Assembly: GCA_050303415.1 (NCBI GenBank)
Contig: JBNLBS010000019.1
Coordinates: 1 to 64,000 of the forward strand
Reading direction: 5' to 3'
Length of the DNA: 64,000 nt
DNA from: JBNLBS01 sp050303415
GTDB lineage: Bacteria > Pseudomonadota > Gammaproteobacteria > Methylococcales > Methylomonadaceae
In this document: positions 46,316 through 53,050 of the stretch, in pieces
Layout of the letters: every line of letters begins with the position of its first letter
How positions within the stretch are numbered: the first letter of the stretch is position 1
Position numbers and translations under genes: made by a program
The notes under the pieces: model-generated
What the model was told of the DNA's origin: nothing
Database searches by the model: none
The model's input: the letters and a program-made list of their open reading frames with translations, nothing else

Positions 46316-48649
46316 ATGAAAATAAAGCACAAACTCACACTTGGCACAGTTTTGTTAACCCTTTTTTCAACAATTGCCGCCTGCGTGGGTTTAGGCTGGC
46401 TTGCAATACAGTCATCCAACGAAACATTACGCTCCGAAGCAATGCGCCACATGGTCTCTGTTCGTGAAATCAATAAATTACGGATTGAACAATATTTTAA
46501 ACAAATAAACAACCAGCTACTGACCTTGGCTAATGACCGTATGATCATAGATGCCGCCAATAGTTTTAAAGCTGCAACCGCTAGTCTGGATAATGAATTC
46601 ATGCCAAATACAACAAGCGGCTTGCGCGAACAGTTAAGCCAATATTACACGCGCCAGTTTGCTGTTGAATACAACAAACAAAACGACAGCCAACAGCAGA
46701 TCAATACCCGCTCGTTTTTAGAAAGATTAGACTCTACCGGTACCACCCTGCAATACCTGTATATTCAAAACAACCGTCATCCATTAGGAGGTAAAGATGC
46801 TTTAATGCAAGCCGATGACGGAAGCCAATATAGTCAACTGCATGGTTTGTACCACCCACACATTAGAGACTACCTGAAGAAATTCGGTTATTACGATATT
46901 TTTATCGTGGATCCAGATACCGGAATGGTCGTTTATTCGGTTTTTAAAGAAATCGATTTTGCAACCTCACTCAAAAACGGTTCTTTTGCTAAATCCGGGC
47001 TGGGTAAAGCATTCGAACGGGCTAACAGGCTTTCCTCACCAAGTACTGTGCTGGAAGATTTTGAGCCCTATGCACCGTCTTACGACTCGTCCGCAGCTTT
47101 CATGGCGACGCCTATTTTTGACCACGGCCAAAAAGTTGCCATTCTTATTTTCCAAATGCCAATCGATAAAATCAACAATATAATGACGAATAACGGCAAC
47201 TGGGAATCTGTCGGCATGGGAAAATCGGGCGAGTCCTATATAGTTGGCGCCGATTTTAAAACCCGCAGTATGAGTCGATTTTTAATTGAAGACAAACCCG
47301 GCTATCTTCAAGCGTTAGAGAAAACCGGGGTTGACAAACAAATCACCAATACGATCAGCAGCAAAAACTCCAATATCGGCCTGCAATCTGTTCGAACTAA
47401 AGGTGTGCAAGCCGCGTTGTCCGGCATATCGGGAAGTGATATTTTTACCGACTATCGCGGCGTATCGGTTTTATCAGCCTATGCGCCACTCAATATATTC
47501 GGCGTTAATTGGGCTATATTGACAGAAATAGATGAAGCCGAAGCCTTTGCACCGGCAATAAAACTGCAAAATACTATAATTATTGTTGCCTTAGCCGTTC
47601 TGGTGGCAGTCGCTATTGTTTCCACTTTTGCCGCAACACTGTTCACCAATATATTGTCGCGTCCAATTACTGCATTTAGTAAGGCAATTGAAAAAATCGT
47701 AGCAGGTAATCGGATTGATTTAACGCAACGACTGGACACTTCCGCCAAAGATGAATTTGGTGAGTTGGCCACGCATATTAATCATCTGTTGGTAAAAAAA
47801 CAGGATGCCGTACATAAAATTCTGGAGGCCAGCAACCAACTGAGTGCCGCTACTGATAGAGTAATGGCGGTTTCCACTCGAACCCAACAAAATATCTTTG
47901 AGCAGCAGCAACAAACCGAATCGGTTGCGACTGCTATGAATGAAATGACCGCAACCGTTAACGATGTCGCCAAAAATGCCGCTCAAACTGCAAGCAGAGC
48001 AAATGATGGTGACCTACAAGCCCAAAGCGGAAAAAATGATATTTCCAATACCATTATTTCAATTAACCAGCTCTCTTCTGATATTTCATCAGCCGAAAAT
48101 GTCGTTAAAGAACTGGAAAAACAAAGTAACGATATTGGCTCGGTGTTGGATGTTATTAGAGGTATTGCCGAGCAAACCAATCTATTAGCACTGAACGCGG
48201 CGATTGAAGCTGCGCGCGCGGGCGAACAAGGCCGTGGCTTTGCCGTAGTTGCTGATGAAGTTAGAACGCTTGCCAGTCGGACCCAGGTATCCACTGAAGA
48301 AATCCAGTCCATGATTGAGAAATTGCAACAAGGTGCTAAAAATAGTGCCGATGTGATGACCCGAAGCTCACAAAATGCGTTGGAAACAGCCAAGCAGGCT
48401 CAAACAGGTCAACAGGCACTGGATAATATTACCGACATGATCGCAGAAATTAATGACATGACAGCCATGATCGCCAGTGCTTCGGAAGAGCAATCAGCTG
48501 TGGCGGAAGAAATTAATGCTAATGTCATCAAGATCAGCAATTATGCACAAGAGACATCGGAAGGTAGCCAGGAAACAACCCTCAGCAGCCAGGAAATGCA
48601 AAATCTATCTGCCCAGCTGTTAACCACTATGCAAACATTTATTGTTTAA
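46316..48649 (+). CDS. Methyl-accepting chemotaxis protein
   Basis: 777 aa. Membrane helix at about 8-30, a large periplasmic sensor (about 31-415) likely of the double-Cache type given its length and the YDIFIVDPDTGMVVYSVFKEIDFATSL and GKSGESYIVGAD motifs, a second membrane helix (IIIVALAVLVAVAIVSTFAATLF), HAMP, and a signalling hairpin (GIAEQTNLLALNAAIEAARAGEQGRGFAVVADEVRTLA). It feeds the CheA pathway encoded at 3764-7288. The ligand is not known. Confidence 0.93.
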   Translation: MKIKHKLTLGTVLLTLFSTIAACVGLGWLAIQSSNETLRSEAMRHMVSVREINKLRIEQYFKQINNQLLTLANDRMIIDAANSFKAATASLDNEFMPNTTSGLREQLSQYYTRQFAVEYNKQNDSQQQINTRSFLERLDSTGTTLQYLYIQNNRHPLGGKDALMQADDGSQYSQLHGLYHPHIRDYLKKFGYYDIFIVDPDTGMVVYSVFKEIDFATSLKNGSFAKSGLGKAFERANRLSSPSTVLEDFEPYAPSYDSSAAFMATPIFDHGQKVAILIFQMPIDKINNIMTNNGNWESVGMGKSGESYIVGADFKTRSMSRFLIEDKPGYLQALEKTGVDKQITNTISSKNSNIGLQSVRTKGVQAALSGISGSDIFTDYRGVSVLSAYAPLNIFGVNWAILTEIDEAEAFAPAIKLQNTIIIVALAVLVAVAIVSTFAATLFTNILSRPITAFSKAIEKIVAGNRIDLTQRLDTSAKDEFGELATHINHLLVKKQDAVHKILEASNQLSAATDRVMAVSTRTQQNIFEQQQQTESVATAMNEMTATVNDVAKNAAQTASRANDGDLQAQSGKNDISNTIISINQLSSDISSAENVVKELEKQSNDIGSVLDVIRGIAEQTNLLALNAAIEAARAGEQGRGFAVVADEVRTLASRTQVSTEEIQSMIEKLQQGAKNSADVMTRSSQNALETAKQAQTGQQALDNITDMIAEINDMTAMIASASEEQSAVAEEINANVIKISNYAQETSEGSQETTLSSQEMQNLSAQLLTTMQTFIV

Positions 48650-48671
48650 TCATTACTGCGCTTGATATTAA

Positions 48672-48704
48672 AAACGAGGAAAAACAAAATGTTTTCCCTC
48701 GTTT
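48672..48704 (+). terminator. Intrinsic terminator of the chemoreceptor gene
   Basis: Stem AAACGAGGAAAA against TTTTCCCTCGTTT with one bulged C, about 25 bp after the stop codon. Confidence 0.75.
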
Positions 48705-48719
48705 GGCTATCTGGCTTAG

Positions 48720-48865
48720 TAGAGTGGAAAACGTGGGGTGGAAAAACGCAGTGCATTCCACCAATCCCACCGACATTGTTTTAGGCATTTGTGGTTACCC
48801 AGTGTCGGATTATACCCAAAGGGCACAAGCGCTATCGCTCATCCAACCTACGCTCCTTCCGGCTT
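48720..48865. repeat. Non-coding dispersed-type repeat
   Basis: Contains inverted short blocks (GGGGTGGAA / TTCCACC, TGTCGG / CCGACA) and, reading minus, CGTAGGTTGGATGAGCGATAGCG-like text. That phrase belongs to a dispersed non-coding repeat I recognise from other bacterial genomes. A second copy was not found in this window, so repeat status rests on recall. Confidence 0.45.
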
Positions 48866-48870
48866 AATGG

Positions 48871-49464
48871 TTAATCCATTCGATTAAGCGCTGAGCTTAA
48901 TGTTTTTACTGTTTCCAATACCAGTTTACGTTGTGCTTGATCCAAGGATGAATATAAGGTCATCAGTTCGCGTATATCTTCCGGAAATGACAAGCACAAT
49001 GGATCGTGCTCAACATGCTGTTCATCCATCCAGCCCTTAGGAAGTGAAAAATGACTTTCATATTTTCTCGCAATGGTTCTGGAGATGGTTTTAAACGGGT
49101 TATCAATAAATAACAAAAGTTTATCAATATCGATGTCTAAAGAGTGTACGAATTCATTTAATTTTTTTTCCTGGTCTTTGATTTCTTCATAACTATTACA
49201 CAGGTTTTGATGCCGGATGGCCTGCAGATCCCTGGCATTGGGCCGAATAGGTCCGAGCCCGAACATCAGCCAGCAGGGTGAACTTTGTGTGGCTTTGGCA
49301 ATTCGTAATATATCATCCGGCCCCGGGGTTGATATACCGGCTTCATAATTACCGATTCGTGATGCGCTCCAGCCCGGTATTTGTTCCAATAGCGCAGCCT
49401 GAGTATTAAGCCCGGCCATTTTTCTAGCCATTTTTATCCGTGCCGCAATCGTTTTTTCGCTCAT
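48871..49464 (-). CDS. XRE-family helix-turn-helix regulator of the RNA-repair island
   Basis: 197 aa from ATG at 49464; the frame extends to a TTG at 49494. The HTH lies at about residues 5-60 (IAARIKMARKMAGLNTQAALLEQIPGWSASRIGNYEAGISTPGPDDILRIAKAT). The rest is helical with no LexA/CI-type protease domain. It diverges from a consensus promoter 80 bp away that starts the RNA region preceding slipin and rtcB, so it is the likely local repressor; that link is inferred. No ligand or DNA site is known. Confidence 0.82.
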   Translation of the reverse strand: MSEKTIAARIKMARKMAGLNTQAALLEQIPGWSASRIGNYEAGISTPGPDDILRIAKATQSSPCWLMFGLGPIRPNARDLQAIRHQNLCNSYEEIKDQEKKLNEFVHSLDIDIDKLLLFIDNPFKTISRTIARKYESHFSLPKGWMDEQHVEHDPLCLSFPEDIRELMTLYSSLDQAQRKLVLETVKTLSSALNRMD

Positions 49465-49543
49465 AATTTTGCTTTTTAACCTTGGTGTGAACAATCAATT
49501 CATTTATTGGCACAACATTTTACAAGAAACTTGAAAAAAAATA

Positions 49544-49571
49544 TTGACAATCTTGATTTTAATTTTATAAT
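49544..49571 (+). promoter_or_regulatory. Consensus sigma-70 promoter
   Basis: TTGACA at 49544-49549, 16-bp spacer, TATAAT at 49566-49571: both hexamers match consensus exactly. Predicted start near 49578. It faces away from the XRE gene and would drive the RNA ending at 49792 and perhaps the downstream elements. Confidence 0.85.
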
Positions 49572-49606
49572 GCCACCAACATTTAATTTATTAGGATTAT
49601 TCCCTG

Positions 49607-49699
49607 ATGACTTTTAACAACGGAAAACTAAATATACGCAAGCAGCCGGCAATAGCAATGCTTTATACATTGCATGCTGTTTGTTACAGGTTGAGTTAG
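49607..49699 (+). CDS. Possible 30-aa leader peptide
   Basis: ATG at 49607 to TAG at 49697-49699, MTFNNGKLNIRKQPAIAML onward, with a weak AGGATT upstream. It ends at the first of the two competing hairpins, where a translating ribosome could influence folding. No run of one amino acid typical of amino-acid attenuators. Could be chance. Confidence 0.3.
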   Translation: MTFNNGKLNIRKQPAIAMLYTLHAVCYRLS

Positions 49700-49756
49700 G
49701 TCTTCCGTTTCAGGAAGGCCGTGCAGTTGCCTTCCAACTTATTAAAGTTTCAGTAG

Positions 49757-49792
49757 AAACCCCGGTTGGATCTCTGCCAACCGGGGTTTTTT
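49757..49792 (+). terminator. Strong intrinsic terminator upstream of the tRNA-like genes
   Basis: 13-bp perfect stem (AAACCCCGGTTGG at 49757-49769, CCAACCGGGGTTT at 49777-49789), 7-nt loop, followed by a run of Ts. Confidence 0.93.
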
Positions 49793-49843
49793 ATTGCCCA
49801 AGGACAGGCTACCTACTTTAACCGTTAGTTCTTGAGGTAGATT

Positions 49844-49913
49844 TGTCAGTCAGGTTTTGGATGCACTTAACGTGACCGGTATCAGCCTGACCGCAGAATT
49901 CAGGTAACTGACA
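49844..49913 (+). other. 70-nt element closed by a 7-bp acceptor-like stem
   Basis: TGTCAGT at 49844-49850 pairs perfectly with ACTGACA at 49907-49913. Inside, CCTGA (49886-49890) can pair with either CAGG just after the 5' strand or TCAGG near the 3' strand. The 70-nt length and 7-bp end stem resemble a tRNA, but no standard D or T arm can be drawn. A structured RNA is likely; tRNA identity is not supported. Confidence 0.4.
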
Positions 49914-50075
49914 TGATTGCAAAAAGCTTGTTGTTATAACTAAACATTAATCATCGATAATCCGATGTACCGAATTGGACGGATGCTGTTAATCCAGCGG
50001 TTCAGGTTCTGTATACCTGTCCGGCGCACGATACATTTTGTTGACTGTGTACCCGATTAATAGTGGTTCAATAAC

Positions 50076-50148
50076 TCGAGGATAGCTCAATGGGTAGAGC
50101 GGTTGACTCATAATCAACTTGTTAAGGGTTCAAGTCCCTTTCTTCGAT
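50076..50148 (+). tRNA. tRNA-like gene, CAT anticodon (Met/Ile-like), no encoded CCA
   Basis: Full cloverleaf: acceptor TCGAGGA / TCTTCGA (7 bp, one G-U), D arm GCTC / GAGC with 8-nt loop, anticodon arm GTTGA / TCAAC with loop CTCATAA (T33, CAT at 50109-50111), 5-nt variable loop, T arm AAGGG / CCCTT with loop TTCAAGT. Odd points: the first pair is U1-A72, discriminator is U, and CCT rather than CCA follows. Usual bacterial tRNA-Met and tRNA-Ile(CAT) begin with G or C and gammaproteobacteria normally encode CCA. It may not serve normal translation. Confidence 0.8.
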
Positions 50149-50151
50149 CCT

Positions 50152-50219
50152 GGAAAAGTAGCTCTTGGTGAGCCCGGATGATAAATCCGTTTATGTAGGT
50201 TCGAATCCTACCTTTTCAC
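50152..50219 (+). tRNA. Degenerate tRNA-like gene, anticodon undetermined
   Basis: Starts 3 bp after the preceding tRNA-like gene. Acceptor GGAAAAG / CTTTTCA gives 6 bp plus a G1-A72 mismatch. D arm GCTC / GAGC has only a 5-nt loop (TTGGT). T arm GTAGG / CCTAC with loop TTCGAAT is perfect. The anticodon arm fails: either 4 bp with loop TGATAAA (G at position 33) or 5 bp with a 5-nt loop. No CCA follows. It looks like a tRNA mimic: elbow and acceptor intact, decoding end not. Confidence 0.7.
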
Positions 50220-50223
50220 TTTT

Positions 50224-50242
50224 AACCTGCAACACAGGTTTA
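50224..50242 (+). terminator. Short hairpin after the tRNA-like pair
   Basis: AACCTG / CAGGTT stem with a 5-nt loop followed by TATTTTG. It is weak as a terminator but well placed, a few bases after the second tRNA-like gene. Confidence 0.4.
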
Positions 50243-50260
50243 TTTTGATCTTCGGATCGT

Positions 50261-50478
50261 AGGGTCGGCGCCAGTCGGCGAATATGGAGTTTGTTTGACA
50301 AAGGATGTTGGAGACAACGGCGTATTGGCTTTGCATGGTGTCAGCCGGATAAAGTTCAGAACAGTTTATTGATACAGGTCCATTCGATGGGCGCGCTTGA
50401 CAGGATGTCCACATCAGCAAACAGGTCTTTACTTTTTCCGCCAGACAACATCCGCCAATAGGTCGTGGCGCCGAACCT
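50261..50478 (+). ncRNA. Probable structured RNA closed by a long-range helix
   Basis: AGGGTCGGCGCC at 50261-50272 is complementary to GGCGCCGAACCT at 50467-50478 in 11 of 12 positions, enclosing about 194 nt, and is followed by AAATTTTT. Within, GGATGTTG (50303-50310) pairs perfectly with CAACATCC (50446-50453), and TATTGGC (50323-50329) with GCCAATA (50454-50460). These two cross, so they form a pseudoknot or alternatives. It lies 71 bp before the slipin start. It could be an independent RNA or the slipin-rtcB leader. No known family recognised. Confidence 0.5.
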
Positions 50479-50549
50479 AAATTTTTACCAATAAGGATTT
50501 AAACAATAATACTGCCTTAAAAGGCAACAAAAAGGGAATGGAGGGAACA

Positions 50550-51689
50550 ATGTTTATCAAACGATTTATCATTGCCGAAAATGAACGCGGTTTGTTTTTT
50601 CACAACCGGACTTTACAGGACATTATGGAATCCGGCGTCTACACCTTTGTCGATTGGCGCAACCGGATTAAAGTCGAAATTTTCGACTTGAACGAACCGG
50701 TTTTTAAACACAGTCTGGAGGATGTGTTGTTAAAGCAGCACGAGGATTTATGCAAAACCTATTTCCAGGTCATCCAGCTGAATGAAAACCAAGTAGGTTT
50801 GGTCTACCGCAACGGCCTATTATCTGAGGTGTTACCGCCTTCTACCAGAACGTTTTACTGGAAAGGTTTGATTGATATAGACGTTGAAGTCATCGACATT
50901 AAATCCGATTTTCAATTGGATGCAGACAAGACCCGGTTATTGACCCGTGTGCGAGATGCTGCATTGGTCAGGGTTTTGGCTAACTACATCACTGTTGCCG
51001 AAGTGGCGGACCAGCATGTCGGTTTATTGATTGTCGACGGTCAGTTGATCAAGGAATTACAGCCTGGTGTCTATGCATTTTGGCGTTTCAACCGCTCGAT
51101 TAAAGTCGAAATGGTCGATAAACGGGTTCAAATGATGGAAGTCTCAGGTCAGGAAATTTTGACCGGAGACAAAGTGTCATTACGAATCAATCTGTCAGTG
51201 GCCTTTCAAATACAGGATGCGGTGAAAATACGTTCAGCATTCAAGGATATGTTCGATTACTTGTACCGCGAATTGCAATTCGGTTTACGACAAGCGGTAG
51301 CCGGTAATACGTTGGATAATTTATTAGCGGAAAAAGGTTCGGCCGAACAATGTGTATTTAAATACATTTTGGAAAGGATTCAAGATTGCGGTATTCGCTT
51401 TATTACAGTCGGTATTAAAGACATTATTTTGCCGGGTGATATGAAGTCGATTTTAAACCAGTTAGTGGAGGCGGAAAAACAGGCTCAGGCCAATGTTTTA
51501 AAACGCCGCGAAGAAACCGCAGCAACCCGGTCATTGCTGAACACTGCAAAATTGATGGATGAAAATCCAACTTTAATGCGTTTGAAAGAGCTGGAGGTTT
51601 TGGAAAAAGTCACCGGCAAAATTGACCGCATGACCGTTTTCGGCGGTTTGGAAGGTGTCTTAAAAGATACCGTTAAAATCAATGTGTAA
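50550..51689 (+). CDS. Slipin / SPFH (band 7) domain protein without membrane anchor
   Basis: 379 aa from ATG at 50550, preceded by GGAGGG; an ATG 12 bases earlier overlaps that site. Residues about 1-140 are a duplicated strand-rich N-terminal region (NERGLFFHNRTL, NQVGLVYRNGLL, QHVGLLIVDGQL are three similar hairpins). An SPFH core then runs to about 300 (ILTGDKVSLRINLSVAFQI, LRQAVAGNTLDNLLAEK, GIRFITVGIKDIILPGDMK), followed by a C-terminal coiled coil (AEKQAQANVLKRREETAATRSLLNTAKLM). Typical slipins have an N-terminal membrane hairpin; none is seen. It probably oligomerises as a scaffold for RtcB, which lies 115 bp downstream. Confidence 0.88.
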   Translation: MFIKRFIIAENERGLFFHNRTLQDIMESGVYTFVDWRNRIKVEIFDLNEPVFKHSLEDVLLKQHEDLCKTYFQVIQLNENQVGLVYRNGLLSEVLPPSTRTFYWKGLIDIDVEVIDIKSDFQLDADKTRLLTRVRDAALVRVLANYITVAEVADQHVGLLIVDGQLIKELQPGVYAFWRFNRSIKVEMVDKRVQMMEVSGQEILTGDKVSLRINLSVAFQIQDAVKIRSAFKDMFDYLYRELQFGLRQAVAGNTLDNLLAEKGSAEQCVFKYILERIQDCGIRFITVGIKDIILPGDMKSILNQLVEAEKQAQANVLKRREETAATRSLLNTAKLMDENPTLMRLKELEVLEKVTGKIDRMTVFGGLEGVLKDTVKINV

Positions 51690-51715
51690 CTATCAGATCT
51701 TCTTGGTTAAGCACC

Positions 51716-51790
51716 ATTGCAGTGTTAAACACTGCAAACTGATTTGTTACATAGAGCAGGAATAAGACCCGGGCAATGGGGCTCGGGTCG
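51716..51790 (+). other. Two hairpins between slipin and rtcB
   Basis: First: TTGCAGTG / CACTGCAA, 8 bp, 5-nt loop, at 51716-51736. Second: GACCCGGG / CTCGGGTC, 7 of 8 bp, at about 51767-51790, just before the rtcB ribosome binding site. Neither has a T-run, so they may be processing sites or translational controls rather than terminators. Confidence 0.55.
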
Positions 51791-51804
51791 ATGAGGATAA
51801 GATT

Positions 51805-53001
51805 ATGCCTATAAAAATGAAAATGACAAAAGGCAAGGTACCGGTCAAAGTTTGGACCGAAGATATTGAATACGGTGCCATTCAGCAATTATGCAATATC
51901 GCGCAAATGCCGTTTATCCATAGTCATGTTGCGGCCATGCCTGATGTGCATCAGGGGATTGGCGCAACCGTGGGTTCGGTGATACCGACCAAGGGCGCCA
52001 TTATACCTACCGCAGTGGGTGTTGATATCGGCTGCGGAATGAATGCGGTCAGGTTAACGCTTAAAGCTGAACAATTACCGGACACTCTAAAACCGGTGCG
52101 TAACGCCATTGAAGCGGCCGTACCTGTCGGCTTTGCCATGCATAACAAAGATATGGCCAGACATTCGACCATTATTGCTTTGGCCGAACCATTGGGCCGA
52201 TTACAGGAAAAGCATCCGGCGATCAAAAAAATGCAGAAAAAGCCATTTCAAACCTGGGTTAGACAACTGGGTACTTTGGGTGGCGGCAACCATTTTATTG
52301 AACTGTGCCTGGATGAAAGCAACGACGTCTGGATTATGCTGCATTCCGGCAGTCGGGGTATTGGTAATGCGATCGGACGTTACTTTATCCAGTTGGCCAA
52401 AAAAGATATGGGGCAACAACTGGGACATTTACCGGATAAGGATCTGGCCTATTTTACTGAAGGTGCACAATACTTTGAGGATTATGTCGAAGCCGTGCAT
52501 TGGGCGCAGGATTATGCCATGTGGAATCGCAGGGAAATAATGCGTTCGATAGTTGATGCATTGAAAGACGTCCTGCCGCGATTTCAAGTCAGCAAGGAAG
52601 CGATTAATTGCCATCATAATTATGTTGCGCTCGAACAGCATTTCGGGGAACAGGTTTATCTGACCCGCAAAGGGGCGATCAGTGCCGGCCAAGGCGAGCT
52701 GGGTATTATTCCCGGCAGCATGGGGGCCAAGTCCTATATCGTTCGGGGTAAAGGTTGTGCCGCTTCATTTCATTCCTGCTCACATGGTGCTGGCCGGGTA
52801 ATGAGTCGTTCACAGGCCAAAAAACGCTACAGTTATCGGGATGTCGAAGCGCAGACTGAAGGCATTGAATGCCGAAAAGACAGCGGCGTTATCGATGAAA
52901 TTCCGGCGGCCTATAAGGATATTGATCACGTAATGGAGAACCAATCAGACTTGGTTGAGATTGTACATACCCTGAAACAAGTCGTTTGCGTCAAAGGATA
53001 A
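51805..53001 (+). CDS. rtcB: tRNA-splicing ligase / RNA repair ligase RtcB
   Basis: 398 aa, normal length. Metal and active-site residues are all present: D74 and C77 in GVDIGCGMN, N162/H163/E166 in GGGNHFIE, H180 in LHSGSRG, H270-H271 in NCHHN, and guanylylated H327 in SCSHGAGR. It joins 2',3'-cyclic phosphate or 3'-phosphate ends to 5'-OH ends using GTP and manganese, the ends left by tRNA-cleaving toxins. No rtcA, rtcR, archease or prfH gene is adjacent; instead slipin and tRNA-like genes are. Ribosome binding site GAGGATAAG supports the start. Confidence 0.96.
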   Translation: MPIKMKMTKGKVPVKVWTEDIEYGAIQQLCNIAQMPFIHSHVAAMPDVHQGIGATVGSVIPTKGAIIPTAVGVDIGCGMNAVRLTLKAEQLPDTLKPVRNAIEAAVPVGFAMHNKDMARHSTIIALAEPLGRLQEKHPAIKKMQKKPFQTWVRQLGTLGGGNHFIELCLDESNDVWIMLHSGSRGIGNAIGRYFIQLAKKDMGQQLGHLPDKDLAYFTEGAQYFEDYVEAVHWAQDYAMWNRREIMRSIVDALKDVLPRFQVSKEAINCHHNYVALEQHFGEQVYLTRKGAISAGQGELGIIPGSMGAKSYIVRGKGCAASFHSCSHGAGRVMSRSQAKKRYSYRDVEAQTEGIECRKDSGVIDEIPAAYKDIDHVMENQSDLVEIVHTLKQVVCVKG

Positions 53002-53003
53002 GC

Positions 53004-53033
53004 CGGATGTTCGGTTGGGCATCCGGTTTTATT
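53004..53033 (+). terminator. Hairpin after rtcB
   Basis: CCGGATG / CATCCGG stem around a 10-nt loop followed by TTTTATT, starting 2 bp after the rtcB stop. The next gene starts 18 bp later, so read-through or partial termination is expected. Confidence 0.7.
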
Positions 53034-53050
53034 GCAACAGGAAAATTGTT

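Larger units (their letters stand above)
49578..49792 (+). ncRNA. Probable ~215-nt non-coding or leader RNA
   Basis: Bounded by a consensus promoter and a strong terminator. Inside, GGTCTTCC can pair with GGAAGGCC (49698-49720 region). The same GGAAGGC can instead pair with GCCTTCC downstream, so two hairpins are mutually exclusive ahead of the terminator, an attenuator-like layout. A hairpin GCAATG / CATTGC lies further upstream. It also contains a 30-codon open frame (49607-49699). It does not match a known RNA family that I recognise. Confidence 0.6.

Noticed and set aside
49844..49913. A third tRNA gene
   Set aside because: The end stem is 7 bp but no D arm, anticodon arm or TTCRA T-loop can be drawn; recorded as an RNA element instead.
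50208..50420. 70-codon open frame on the minus strand across the structured RNA region
   Set aside because: It is antisense to the complementary helices, has no ribosome binding site and no recognisable domain; the RNA structure explains the region better.
49465..50549. CRISPR array or toxin-antitoxin pair
   Set aside because: There are no regularly spaced direct repeats, and no small toxin gene sits beside the XRE regulator.
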